From positions 21,205,951-21,269,950 of the forward strand of contig CM043948.1 in the NCBI GenBank assembly GCA_014529385.2: a DNA stretch of 64,000 nucleotides. Reading direction: 5' to 3'. Below the pieces are notes generated by a model that saw nothing but the letters and a program-made list of their open reading frames with translations, was not told where the DNA came from and did no database searches. Within the stretch, counting starts at the first letter, position 1. Every line of letters starts with the position of its first letter. The translations under genes were made by a program, and so were the position numbers. This DNA is from Adiantum capillus-veneris. Taxonomy: Eukaryota; Streptophyta; Polypodiopsida; Polypodiales; Pteridaceae. Positions 10,314 to 20,986 of this stretch are shown here, one piece after another.

Positions 10314-12978
10314 GACGATCTAACAACGAAGTTTTGTGATGAAACTTGCTTTGATGTTGTCCCTTACTTTGCAGTGAGTATGATCTAAGAAAATAAAGAT
10401 AAAGAAGAAGATCAGTTCTATGAATTTGTATAGCACTTAGAGCAGATGCCAACAACAAAAATCCGAACAATCGAGCAGGTGACAAGAACAAAACGTCAAC
10501 TAATGTGCTGTTTTATGATTGTCCAAATCAAAAACCCAGGAACCAATGTCATTGTTAGAAGAATAAAGTGCATCAAAAGTGGATTCTAAAATCCTCGGTG
10601 GAAATGCAATTGCAACAAGCACCCGCATACGTGGCTCCCATACATGAAGAAAAGACTCAGCCAAGAAGAACACATCCATGTCAATGAGCTACCAACACTC
10701 TAATCAAGTGGATACCAAAGTCATCCCAGAAATAACAACCCAAGAGCAAGCAAACAGTAACTTTCCATAACAAGCTAAACCACAAAGTGATAGTTCTAGA
10801 ATTCATCCTTGCTGAGGATAGCAACAATAGTGATGATTCTTATGACATTCCTTACCAAAAACTTAGGTCATCACCATCACTAACAGCTTTTTAACAGCCA
10901 AAGAAGGCCAAAAGAAAAGAAAAAAAAAGTCAGAATCAAAAAGTTTGACAAATCTGGATACCAAAGAACTAGATTGGCCAAGACCAAGATCTTTGATGAA
11001 AAATCACAAGATCCAATTCCAAGAGAAAAACAGACGAAGCTCTAAGAAAATCACAAAGTCGCAAGATTTTGTAAATTAGATTTGGGTTCCAAAGAAGTTG
11101 ATTCAAGCACAAAGAGGTTACGAGTTCATTTGGATTCAAAAACAGTTAAATTGTAGCTCCTAAAATTTGAATCACGTCTCCAACCAAGCATACAAGGACT
11201 AAAGCAAAGACAACTGGAGACTCACACAAAGACAAGGTGGATCCCAATGAAGTGTCTTCAAACACAAACAAAGCAGGGACAAGTATGGGTTCCCAAATGA
11301 GCAGAATCAACAAAACAACCAATAATCACAAATAAGTGGGTCCCAAAGGTAGCCAATAAAACTACTATCACTGCACCGCCGCTTCAATTCTTTCAATTCC
11401 ACCTACAGTTACAATATAGTTAGAAGAGAGCTCACATCAAGCCAAAACCCAATACTGCAGAACACTGCTAAATAAGACAACCAACCACACGGCTATACTT
11501 CCAAAGAAGCATCAAATAGATAAGTAAGCCTTTAAAAAATCTCTACAACCTTCAATCAAGAAAACTGCACAGGAGCTTCAAACATCATAAATGCTTGTAA
11601 TAGGAAGCCTCGTCAGTACTGCCAATAAGAAAATTGCTTATACCTACATTTTGCACAACATAAATCTTTTCCATGCATTGATTTTGTATGCATAATAGGG
11701 CTAATTTACAAGGCGTGCATAGGCACAATTTTTGATTTCCCAATCACAACACATACCCTTGGTGAGGCATTCTAAATGCAGACCTAATATTATGAATATT
11801 AGAGGGCAGCGTTCTGTGAGTGGTATTTGATGGGGATGATTTTTTGCGTTTGATGGTGATGATTTTAGGAAAAATTTCAGTGTATATACCCTCATAGTAG
11901 CATTACACAACAGGAGTATGGGGATAAGAACCATATATGAGCCCCTAGGACATTTGTATAGTGTACTGGGCACTTAGAATTCTATTTGAATGACTTTGCT
12001 TTTTTGTTGAGTTGATTTTTGGTTTTGTTTTGTTATGTTTAAGATTTTATAAAAAAGCAAAAAAAAATTCATAATCGAGTTGAAGAATAGACTGAAGAGA
12101 TGCCTCAGCAGTACAAAGCGAAGAAGGTGCAAGGAAATGACAAAATGTCACAAAGTGCCTCAAAATCCATATGCACAATGGATAATGTTAAAGGTAAGAA
12201 AAGAATGCTGATCAATCTTTGACAACAACATGAGGCCAAAAATGACTGAGAATGGTCATAAAAATCCGGGATGGACGACAAGAACAAAGAAAGTTTGTGA
12301 TGCGACTAAACAAAAGCACCCATCAAATGTAAAGTTTCCTATCAGACACCATGTGACTACAAGGCTGTATACAGGAAGTAGACCTTTATACTATAAATCT
12401 TCTATCTTGTATGTGACTTAATGAAGCCTAACAAACAAAAGGGACTAACAGTACTGACAAGAATACAAGGTGCAAGAGATGCCCATCAATCATTCTTGAG
12501 ATTGAAATCAAAAATTTAAGCTTGGAAAGCCAAATACAAGTCAAAATCAAACTAAAGCTTGTTAGAAGGCTATGCATAGAGGATACAAGCTAATGGTTTT
12601 ATAAAAAGAAAAGGAGAAAGTATAACCCCTGGCCAAAACTGCAAGTTTTCAAATCTATAGCCATGATAGCCATCTATATGCCACGTACATCATGTATATG
12701 AGTTTGGGGATAAATGGACAACATTGATAGATCATAGATGGTCATCTATCACGCATGATGTTAGAAAATACCTCTTTTGAAGCAAGTTACTAACTTGGGA
12801 AATTCACTAGGGTTTGTCAGTCTTTAATTAAGCGATGTATCAAGTAAAAGAAGTATAATGATTTACACAACACATAAAAGCTAACAGTGGCAAATGCGGC
12901 TTTGATCACCTTGATGCAGGAACAAAGAAGTCCTCAATGACAAAGAGTAGACATAAGGGTAATCAAAGGATCTCAAAA
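10314..12978. other. long decayed interior of element A, no intact gene
   Basis: Mostly non-coding. From about 10,950 to 11,340, five spaced codon groups read W-[VI]-P-[KM] (near 10,951, 11,083, 11,239, 11,285 and 11,334), suggesting a degenerate repeated peptide. Where reverse transcriptase and integrase would be expected I see no motif on the plus strand. Either pol was deleted or the element is a non-autonomous derivative. Confidence 0.45.
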
Positions 12979-13510
12979 GCTTGTCCCTGATGAAGCAGAT
13001 CGAATGCTAAACATGGGTTTGGAACCGCAAATCAAAAAAATTATGTCTCGGACATGGTAGACAGATTTGCATTGGCCTAAAGAGGTTGAAGGTTTAGCCA
13101 TACAATTTCTACATAATCCTTACAAAGTTATCATTGGTTGACAAGATTTGAAAGAAAATCACTCAATTCTACCGATTGTAGAATTTGTTTTTGAGAATCA
13201 CAAATACTCAAAATTGACAGATTTGCTGGAGCAAGTGATGGATGGAGCTTTCTCTATCCATGATGATAAGAGGCAAGCTAAACGAGATTGGTTTCTTTCT
13301 GAATTTAGGTCTGGCAATAGATCTATAATGAAAGAAGCAGATGATGCCTTTGAGCATGGATGTGAAGGACACAAAGTTCATCATCAATTATGATTTTCCT
13401 GAATTATGTGAAGACTATGTACTTTGGATCGGACGAACATGACAAGCTCCTACAAAGGCTACAGCCTATAATTTCTTTACATCAGCAAAAAGACAACAAA
13501 TACCAAATCA
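12979..13510 (+). pseudogene. DEAD-box RNA helicase processed fragment (DBP2/DDX5-like)
   Basis: The frame starting near 12,981 reads DEADRMLNMGLEPQIKKIMS (motif II and the following helix), then HWPKEVEGLAIQFLHNPYKV, then KYSKLTDLLEQVMDG. After a frameshift near 13,360 it reads [20 protein letters not shown] and IGRT (motifs V-VI region). This order is diagnostic of the ATP-dependent RNA helicases of the DBP2/DDX5 group (plant RH20/RH30 type). Two in-frame stops, one frameshift and a missing block between LLEQVMDG and FSIHDDK disable it. No intron is visible, so it derives from mRNA. It ends about 40 bp before the element's polypurine tract, so it was probably captured by the retroelement. 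Confidence 0.85.
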
Positions 13511-13549
13511 ACACCGACCACCTGGTCATGTCAGGGACGACATGAATTC

Positions 13550-13561
13550 GGAGGGGGGGAG
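13550..13561 (+). promoter_or_regulatory. polypurine tract of element A
   Basis: GGAGGGGGGAG lies directly before TGTTGATCGG, the start of an LTR-like sequence. Polypurine tracts prime plus-strand synthesis and always abut the 3' LTR. Confidence 0.75.
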
Positions 13562-14082
13562 TGTTGATCGGTGGGTCAACACCACGACATAACTCAACAA
13601 AGACTTATTTTTTGAGAGTTATGGAATGCTGAGGATTATGGATATAAACATCATTTGTAATAAGTAGGTAGTCTAGTTGCAGAAGCTGGGGTGCAATGGA
13701 ACTTTCAGACTATAAATACCAAGCCATTTGACCCCTCAAACTCTATTTTTGGTTAACCTAAGGTAGCCTTAGTATATAAGGTATCTATGTCACTTTTGTA
13801 AGAACACTTAATCATAATCGAAGTTTAGCACTGCCACCTACTCTGTGTGAGAGAGAAAGAGAGTAAGCGTGAGATTCATCCTCTAGCTACTCCTAGCTTG
13901 CTCATCGCATTGGAGATCCAACTGCACCATTGTGCTAGCCTCGGCAACAGCTACGTGACAAGCCAATCATTCCACGTGAGACGAAGCACACTCATTGACG
14001 CACCTACGAGCTATTTGTGGTCGTAAGCGTATCAAACGATTTCTGTTATTTGCGTGCAAGTAGTCATTAGAATCACGGCATC
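13562..14082 (+). repeat. 3' LTR of element A
   Basis: Begins TGTTGATCGGTGGGTCAACA just after the polypurine tract. It contains a TATA box (CTATAAATACC, 13,710-13,720), then a long leader-like segment, and ends at about CATCA near 14,082. No second copy is present in the window, so the right end is estimated. Confidence 0.6.
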
Positions 14083-14470
14083 ATAAGATACACATAGGGA
14101 CTCATAGATTTAGTTTTGGGCATGTTAAAATTTTGGCTCTGTCTTCATATGCATTTTTTGCAGATGGGTTTAGAGGTTGGGTTTTGAGTGTAGAGGCTTT
14201 GGGACAGGTGTATCCTAATGAGGGGATGGTGTTCCTTAAGTTTCGTATGATTCTAGCATGGTTTAGTGAGTTTCCTTCAGTTTGTGTGTATGTGGGCTGG
14301 GTAGTGTAGTTGAGATTAGTGAGATTCTAGATTGTGGTTTAGTTGGCCTTCTAGATTGTTGTATGTGTAGGATGGTCTCAGCCTAACAAGATAAAGATAT
14401 TTTCTTCATGTGCCTATTTTGTCATTTGTGTCCTCGATTGACATTATGTTGATCTAGGTTGTGTTGCATG
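14083..14470. other. no gene seen
   Basis: T/G-rich unique-looking sequence between the element A LTR and the minus-strand reverse transcriptase relic. No coding or repeat signal found. Confidence 0.4.
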
Positions 14471-14479
14471 CACTTTATG

Positions 14480-15250
14480 GGTGGTGTGATTTGCTCCCAC
14501 AACAGATTCCTTCGTCATTGATGATATATCCCATCAAAATTCCTCTCTTGAAACCAAATGCACATTTCCAAGGTTCAATCATAATTTGGAATCTCTACAT
14601 TTTTCAAGACATAGCCTCAAATGAATCAAATTATCCTCCCTTTTTCTTGTTACACTGAAGTCATCTAGGAACGCCTTCATGAAATGATCAAGAAGAAAGC
14701 TATATACCAGCTACTACATCCAACATTTTGTCACAATATGGCAAAGGAAATTGATGTGTAATTGTTGCAACATTTAGTTTCCTGTAATCTACACACACCT
14801 TGATATTTTCATTCTTCTTGGGAATAACTACAATTGAATATAACAAAGTAGCTTTGTCTACTGGATAAATGAATCCCACCTCAAGGAGTGTATTCAACTC
14901 CTCCTTCACCTAAATTGCACAATCGGGTTCATTACATATTTCTATTGCTTCACTAGGCTATGTACTTTGTAAAGGTAATTTTATGTTGACAAATAGCTAG
15001 GTCTGCTTCCTTCATGTCAGTCTACGACCATGAAAACACATCTTTGAACTCCATCAACAAATTTTTTAGTGCCAACTTAAATTCATGTCCAACTCAATAA
15101 TACCTTCATCATTTTTGCGTTCTTCATCTTTTCCAAATTCATGTCTTCCAATTCATCCTCTTTGAACCTTGAAAATTTTGACAGTTTCTTCTTAAACATC
15201 GTTTCTACTTGCTTCATTGCTTCCAAGATTTGTTTTTACTCCTCTTGTTT
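14480..15250 (-). pseudogene. gypsy reverse transcriptase fragment (element B)
   Basis: On the minus strand the linker before RT (FKDVFSWS and following) is readable near 15,050. Then come LLEVGFIYPVDKATLLYSIV, PKKNENIKVCVDYRKLNVAT and PLPYCDKMLDVVAG at 14,909-14,700. Next comes HFMKAFLDDFSV near 14,670, which carries the DD catalytic pair in the FLDDF context, then RLCLEKCR and a degraded connection domain to about 14,480. The segment between VVAG and HFMKAF, normally ~60 residues including MPFGL, is deleted. Several stops are present. Confidence 0.75.
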
Positions 15251-15299
15251 TTGTTCTTTAGTGGGCTTAAGCGCCTTGCCCGAATATTCTTAAGTTAAA

Positions 15300-15530
15300 T
15301 TTAGTTACTTGCTTCTAATCTTCCACCTCATTTGCAATTCTCTACACATTGAGTTCCTTAGAGAAATTCCTGTTCCTCATTGTGTTCAATAGATTCTCCC
15401 ATATTAATTCTTTCTACATACAAAGGTATAAATATGAGACCACAGAAGGTTTTGAACACCACTCTCCACCCAAACGTAGCTTCTTATAGGCTCCCTCTAG
15501 TAGCATTCAAATTGGCCTGTGGCCTTGACA
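15300..15530 (-). repeat. candidate 3' LTR start of chromovirus element C
   Basis: On the minus strand, CCCAGGGGGAGTAA is followed by TGTCAAGGCC (first base 15,530), a polypurine tract plus TG LTR start directly downstream of the chromodomain coding end. The LTR continues toward about 15,300 and then merges with element B sequence. No second copy confirms its length. Confidence 0.45.
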
Positions 15531-15548
15531 TTACTCCCCCTGGGAGAA

Positions 15549-16850
15549 TCATTTTTCATCCTTCAAAACAAAAGTGGCAAACTTTTTCTTAAGAACACTA
15601 ACGTTTTCCCAAGTGGAACCTTCATTAGGCATGTATTTCCACTTGACTAATGCTTGTCGACGCACATGATGACGAGTACGTAAATCATGGTAAGTGAGAA
15701 TGTGCTCGAGTTCATGCGAATGAGTTGGAAGTTTGATTAAATCAACCAAAATTTGCTGATCAATGACATTGTCATCCCTATGCAAGCGTTTACATAAAAC
15801 AACTTACATGAAAAACTAGATGAATACAAGAGTGTGCAGATAACAAGAGTTTGTAGGCCACATCACCAACTTTCTTGAGTGTCTTAAAAGGCCCATAATA
15901 CCTTGGAGATAATTTAGGTGTCAACCCACTCTTCAAATTGTTTGAATGCTCGGGCACACGCAAAAAGACCTCTTCCCGTTCCGTGAAGGTAACTTGACGA
16001 CGTTCTCATCCCTCAACATACTTTTTATATTGATCATGTGATTGTCAAACATTTTGACGAGCCAGTCTTAGCATTTCTATATGTTCTTGGAAGAAATCCT
16101 TGACTTGGTGAAGCCTTTCAATCGCCAACCTCACCGTAACTAGTGACCTAGGCTAAAAACCTTACTTGAGTATGCAAGGACTAAAACCACTTGTGACATT
16201 CTTAGCACTATTGTGATCAAATTTGAGAATAAGAAGGTAATCTTCCCAATGCGGCTACTTATTGATAACGTATGCACATAGCATATCCTCTAGCACTTCG
16301 TTGACTCTTTCAGTCTGCCCATCCATTTCAGGATGATTTGTAGTACTTATGTTGAGTTGTGTACTCAATCAATTAAACATAGCCTTCCAAAAGTGACTGT
16401 TAAAATTGGGATTAGTTCACTCACAATGTTACTTGGAAACCCATACAACTTGTACATATTTTCGACAAATATCTTAGCTAACTTTGGAGTCTTAATTGTG
16501 GGTTTGGTTGGAATAAACTTGCAAAGTATAATCAACCGGTCTACGACCACCCATACCAAGTCACGACCTTGTACAATGGTTGGTAAACCCACAATGAAAT
16601 CCATAAAGATACTTTCCCATTTACTACTATGAATCTCCATTGGATGCAAGAGACCTCCTGCCTTTAGATACTCTGCTTTATGTACTTGACATTTTTTGCA
16701 ATGCAAGACATAGCCTTGAACATAGCTGTGTAAACTGGCCATTAAAATTGTCGTCTTACAATAGCATAATGTTGTGGTAAGCCTTAGCTTACACTTAGAG
16801 TGGGAACACTCCCTAAAAGCCAAGCATGCACCAATTAAGTGCATAGTCAC
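15549..16850 (-). pseudogene. chromovirus integrase with C-terminal chromodomain (element C)
   Basis: 16,850-16,365 encodes the zinc-binding end (VLHCKKCQVHKAEY) and the catalytic core start (WESIFMDFIVGLPTIVQGRD), with the first catalytic Asp in FMDFIVGLP. The second catalytic Asp context (normally VSDRD) reads VSELIP, so the site is lost. Around 15,950 the frame reads EREEVFLRVPEHSN and PKLSPRYYGPFK, the GPF/Y region. 15,785-15,549 encodes a chromodomain ending QALVKWKYMPNEGSTWEN. Such chromodomains are thought to direct integration to heterochromatin. Multiple frameshifts make it non-functional. Confidence 0.85.
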
Positions 16851-17041
16851 ATTACTCCTATGGAATCTACAAATCCTTACACATGCTACTCATTCCCTAC
16901 ACACATGCTACACACTTGATGGCCACATGCCACTTGTGGTAGCTCACACTACCCTTGCCATTTCCACTTGTGGTGCATATCCATTCAATCATTGATTGAG
17001 CCTGACATGGACATTGCTCAAAGCTTGTAATTCTCTCTCTC

Positions 17042-17343
17042 ACCACTATTGGCCTTACATATTTCCAAGCCCATGTTCTCATGGCCATCCACTACATAGC
17101 CTTTCTATCTATATTGGCATGAAGGCCTCGGCTCCATAGCAAGAGAGGAGAAATAAAGCACTATTGGTCTTACATCTTTCAAAGCCCATGTTCTCACGGC
17201 CATCCACTACATAGCCTTCCTATCGATATTGGCACTAAGGCCTCGGCTCCACAGCAAGAGAGGAGTAATAAAGCATATTGCCTTCCTGTCTATATTGGCA
17301 CTAAGGCCTCGCCTCCATAGCAAGAGAGGAGTAATAAAGCATT
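17042..17343. repeat. ~118-bp tandem repeat, two and a half copies
   Basis: Two full units begin CACTATTGG(C/T)CTTACAT and end AGCAAGAGAGGAG(A/T)AATAAAGCA. A third, shorter unit starts at CTTCCTGTCTATATTGGC. All share ATATTGGCA and AAGGCCTCG. Copies are close to 90% alike, so the array is fairly young. Confidence 0.85.
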
Positions 17344-17394
17344 TAAAAGGAAGTCACACATGTCCATAAATGTCATGAAAATTGCAGCACATTG

Positions 17395-17440
17395 CACTAT
17401 AAGAAAGGGGGTTGAATTCCTTTGGAATAGCCACACATCA
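17395..17440 (+). mobile_element. possible CACTA transposon terminus
   Basis: CACTATAAGAAAGGGGGTTG resembles the CACTACAAGAAA ends of plant CACTA elements. No matching inverted end (CTTATAGTG) was found nearby, so this may be one surviving end or coincidence. Confidence 0.25.
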
Positions 17441-17531
17441 ACTCAGCACGGGTATGCCGTCAAGAGTCGCCGCACTGATTGCCGTATCTATAGACACTAT
17501 GATAGCCGTGCTTATACCCTCCATGCAATTT

Positions 17532-17622
17532 ATTTAAAAAAAGTATCCAAGAATCTGGGTGATACAAGTCCTCATATGTGAAGACTTTGCATCATCCAAA
17601 GATCCTTGGATATTTTTTTAAA
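17532..17622. repeat. 91-bp hairpin (small inverted repeat)
   Basis: Arms of about 32 nt (ATTTAAAAAAAGTATCCAAG... and ...CTTGGATATTTTTTTAAAT) pair with only a few mismatches around a ~27-nt loop. Size and AT-rich arms suit a tiny MITE or a foldback unit. Confidence 0.75.
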
Positions 17623-17747
17623 TATAAATATCACATTTTTTTATTATTTAAGATTTAACATTTTATCATACAATTTTTGAAACACAAGAAACTTAAAAAC
17701 AATTTATTGACAAAATTCTTTCTATTGATTGAGAGTTCGCAAAATGT

Positions 17748-17885
17748 ATACAAGGCCTTTTGGCCGGGAATCCAAATAAAAGTGAAATATTTACAAGGGC
17801 TCATGGTCGGGTGTTCAAAATATGAGGGGATTATGTTGTACAAGGGCTCTTGGCTGGGCATTCAAAATGTGAGGGATCATGTTAG
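17748..17885. repeat. ~45-bp degenerate triplication
   Basis: Three successive copies of a unit containing TACAAGG(G)C(T)...GG(C/T)(C/T)GGG...TTCAAA(A)TATGAGGGG. No coding or known repeat identity. Confidence 0.6.
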
Positions 17886-18026
17886 TAAGTTAGTAACCCT
17901 CATCGTCACCTTGGTCACCCTCATCGTCCTCACCCTTGTTAGCACCACCTCTTTGAGTCTACACAAATAACAAAGCAAACCACATAATTAGTAAACATTA
18001 AAATAAGTGAACAACAAAATAGTTAA

Positions 18027-18780
18027 TTAGTTAGGTTGACTTTGTACTTGCGTAGTGGTCAAGGTGTCGATGAGAGTGTCAAACTGTGCTTGATTGATGT
18101 GGCCTTGTTGGAGCATCCACAAGTAGGTATTGTATTTGTCATTGCGTTTCCAATACTTCACCATCTCCCTTGACACTCGATGTTCTATGATGTTTTCCTG
18201 CATATTAAGCATTATTTATATTAGTTTACATCAAGATTACGTGTCAAATAAAAACTAAAAATGTTACTTACCACTTTGTCCTTCCAGATGTCCTTTCTGC
18301 CAGAACCCCAACTGTGAGCTTCTTGTCCAACCCTTTCTTGCCTCTGTTGAGGATGGTTGACTCCACTATCCCTCTCTTGGAGAGAAAAATCCCACTCTGC
18401 ATCATACATATTGGCATCCCTTTTTTGGAGATTGGGGTGTTGGCATTGTTGTTTAGCAGCCTTGCAAACGGTGGACCGTTTATTACAAAGGAAGGTCTTG
18501 ATAAAACATTCCATCCACTGCGTGGTAAAACATTGGCCCTGGGGATTAGGAAACCATAGCCGCATTGTATCAACAATATACTACAGGTACTAAGGATCTT
18601 GTTGCTCCCAGTCAATGAAGCAATTACTATATGTAGAGAGTGGATCAAGCTCTTCAAGTGATTGTGGAAGCGCTTGCCATTGTTTATGCTAAGGTTGGGG
18701 GCACCGTCTCAATGACACTTATAGTATAGGCCATCATCATCGGCATTTGGAACATCCACATCAGATTTGTACCCCGGATC
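18027..18780 (-). pseudogene. unrecognised minus-strand coding remnant
   Basis: Minus-strand frames at 18,212-18,027 (KYWKRNDKYNTYLWMLQQGH) and 18,565-18,221 (WDFSLQERDSGVNHPQQRQE) have balanced composition and read like one protein broken by frameshifts, probably extending up to about 18,780. I do not recognise a domain. It could be a decayed host gene or the accessory ORF of a DNA transposon. The overlapping plus-strand frames look like antisense shadows. Confidence 0.3.
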
Positions 18781-18952
18781 TATCAAGTCAGTGGTGGATG
18801 ATCCTCCACCACCTCCTCCAAAGCAAGCGTCAAAACAAGAGCCTCCCTTGGATCCTCGTCATTGCTGGCTATTAGTGGACTATTTTCAGCCCACAGAGCC
18901 ACAAAAACTATGTCTCTCACTTTTCCCTTAAGAAGATTGACGGCCACAAGGG

Positions 18953-19395
18953 CTAGGATGGCTTGATGGTCAAAGCGGGGAGGGTTGATGCAAGGGAATC
19001 ATAGAATAGGGTACCGAGGGAAATGGTGAAGGAAATGTAGTAGCAAGGACCGAGGGATAGGGTGAAGGAAATGTAGTGGGGGTGGCCGAGGGAAGGGTGA
19101 AGGAAAGGTAGTGGGGGCCTACAAGGGCATGGACAAGGGTGAGGGGTAAATCCCATACTGGGATATCTGATGTGGCGTATATGAAGAGAAGATCCCTTGT
19201 GAAGCTCGCTCGTACTCTTACCGCATGTGCAAGATGAGGCAATTTGGGGATCCATAGGGACCAAATGAGGAGGAGGAGGAGGAGGAGGAGAAGAGTGATC
19301 ATAGGGACCCGAGCCCCCAGAAGGATTCCCAAAGGAGGAACCCACGGTTGTCCTAAAAGATAAAAAGAAGTCTTCGTCTTGCCCGGTCATGTCAC
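18953..19395 (-). pseudogene. unrecognised proline-rich coding remnant
   Basis: A minus-strand frame starts MTGQDEDFFLSFRTT near 19,390, then has a Pro run coded by a GGA/GAG trinucleotide repeat (19,265-19,292), then low-complexity P/S/F sequence from imperfect repeats. Only the first ~40 residues look protein-like. It may be exon 1 of the decayed gene continuing at 18.0-18.8 kb, but no join is demonstrable. Confidence 0.25.
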
Positions 19396-19436
19396 AACTG
19401 AAAAAGAGAGAAAACAGAAATGAAATACAACCTAAA

Positions 19437-19708
19437 TACACATGCCAAAACCCCTCTAATAGAGGGGCCAAACTCATGCCATTTGCTAGGGGTTTTTCCC
19501 CTCTATTAGAGGGGTTTTGGCATGCCTATTTGCATGCAATGGGTAGCCTGTTTGGGCTGCCCGTTGCATGCAAATAGACATGCCAAAACCCCTCTAATGG
19601 AGGGTCCAAACTCATGCCATTTTCTAGGGGGTTTGTCCCTCTATTAGAGTGCAAATAGACATGCCAAAACCCCTCTAATAGAGGGGCCAAAGTCATGCCG
19701 TTTGCTAG
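19437..19708. repeat. cluster of nested inverted repeats
   Basis: CATGCCAAAACCCCTCTAAT at about 19,441 meets its reverse complement near 19,500-19,530, and again appears direct at about 19,580 and 19,662. Inside, CCCCTCTAATAGAGGGG is itself a palindrome. CTATTTGCATGCAA near 19,527 pairs with TTGCATGCAAATAG near 19,563 around GGGTAGCC...GGCTGCCC. The cluster can fold as several alternative long hairpins. Confidence 0.8.
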
Positions 19709-20287
19709 CTTCAATAAATTTGAACTTGGAAAAGCAATAGATCCTATATGAATTATACATACCTAGCTTAAACTATGGCCCTTGTTTCTCTCTCCACTTC
19801 AATGGAGCTTTACTTGGAGGAGAGGTGGACCTTGAATTGATTGTCTATATTTATCTTAGGCTATGGACCTTGTGACCCTCTCTCCTTCAATGGAGCTTAG
19901 CTTAGACTTGTGGTGGACCTTATGGTCCTCTATGCTTCAATGGATCCAAGCTTGGATAAGTGGTGGACCTTGTGTCTCTCTATGCTTTAGTGAAACTTAG
20001 CTTGGACAACTGGAAAAGCTTGCATCATTTCTCCATGCCTAGCTTATATTTTGGAGCTTCTGGATATCTATGCCTTAGTACAACTTAGCTTAGACAAGTG
20101 AAGCTTCAATCGATATTTTCTTGGATAAGTGTTGAAACTTACACAAACTTTACATACCTAGCTTAGGCTACGAACCTTGTGTCTCTCTATACTTGAATGA
20201 ATCTTAGCTTGGACAACTAGTGAACTTGTGGCTCTTTCTACTTGCATGGAGCTTACTTAAGAAGTGGGGGACCTTGTGGCTCTTTAT

Positions 20288-20785
20288 CCCGGGGGATTCA
20301 CCCTAGATAAAAAGCTGGGACGCCACCTACGAGCGAACAACTTTGATAAAACCCCTATGTACGACTCATATTAGGGAATATAACCCCCCTTTCTATGCTT
20401 ATACGACAACCAATGAAGAAAACTATCTTACTTATAAAATTTAGGTCTCACATGATCTAGCTGAGTAAAACTAGTCAAAGAGTATATAGCATAGTGGCTG
20501 GAAATGTACTAAGGAACCACTTATGTTGATAACTAGATGTACCCAAAGTGTGTCTTAGTTTGAATTTCAAACTATGTGCCCGATCAGCCTACACTCTGAC
20601 TACTCGTCCAATTCTGACCCATCCAAAGCTAGTGCAAACCAACCCTTGACCTGCTCCAAATATGATCTATGACCATCTTGATGCAAAATTTGATGTGTGA
20701 CCTGATAAAAAAACTTTCCCTAAAATCATCCAAGTTCTAGTGCACATCGGTGGCCAATCGCTACAAGTAATCAACCTAGGCCAGT

Positions 20786-20840
<55 letters not shown>

Positions 20841-20986
20841 TATGATAACCCCCTCCCTTATTTTTAGTCTTGGGAGATAAATTATTAAGGGCCTACCCCT
20901 AGCTTATATGCTTATGTAACTTGTAGAAAAACCCCCCTCCCCTGCACTTACGTGGTGCGGTAAGTTTTCCATGGTGAATCCCCCGG
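20288..20986. mobile_element. Mutator-like non-autonomous element inside the minisatellite
   Basis: The left end CCCGGGGGATTCACC matches the reverse complement of the right end, GGTGAATCCCCCGG. GCTCTTTAT occurs directly outside both ends (20,279-20,287 and 20,987-20,995), a 9-bp direct repeat (10 if the neighbouring G is counted). Joining the flanks restores the minisatellite phrase, so it is an insertion. Nine-bp duplications are typical of the Mutator superfamily. No transposase. The interior has several C-runs and a 50-nt poly-C. Confidence 0.8.
20787..20836. repeat. 50-nt poly-C tract
   Basis: An uninterrupted run of C inside the Mutator-like element. Such runs are rare and unstable; its true length may be uncertain because sequencers and assemblers handle them poorly. 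Confidence 0.9.

Larger units (their letters stand above)
6456..14082 (+). mobile_element. Ty3/gypsy-type LTR retrotransposon relic (element A)
   Basis: Gag-like, zinc-knuckle, pre-protease and protease-like coding remnants run left to right, followed by a long decayed region, a polypurine tract at 13,550-13,561 and an LTR starting at 13,562. Reverse transcriptase and integrase are not recognisable, so pol is lost or too decayed. No 5' LTR is seen; the 5109-6455 transposon abuts the leader. The right boundary is approximate, set where LTR-like sequence fades. Confidence 0.6.
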
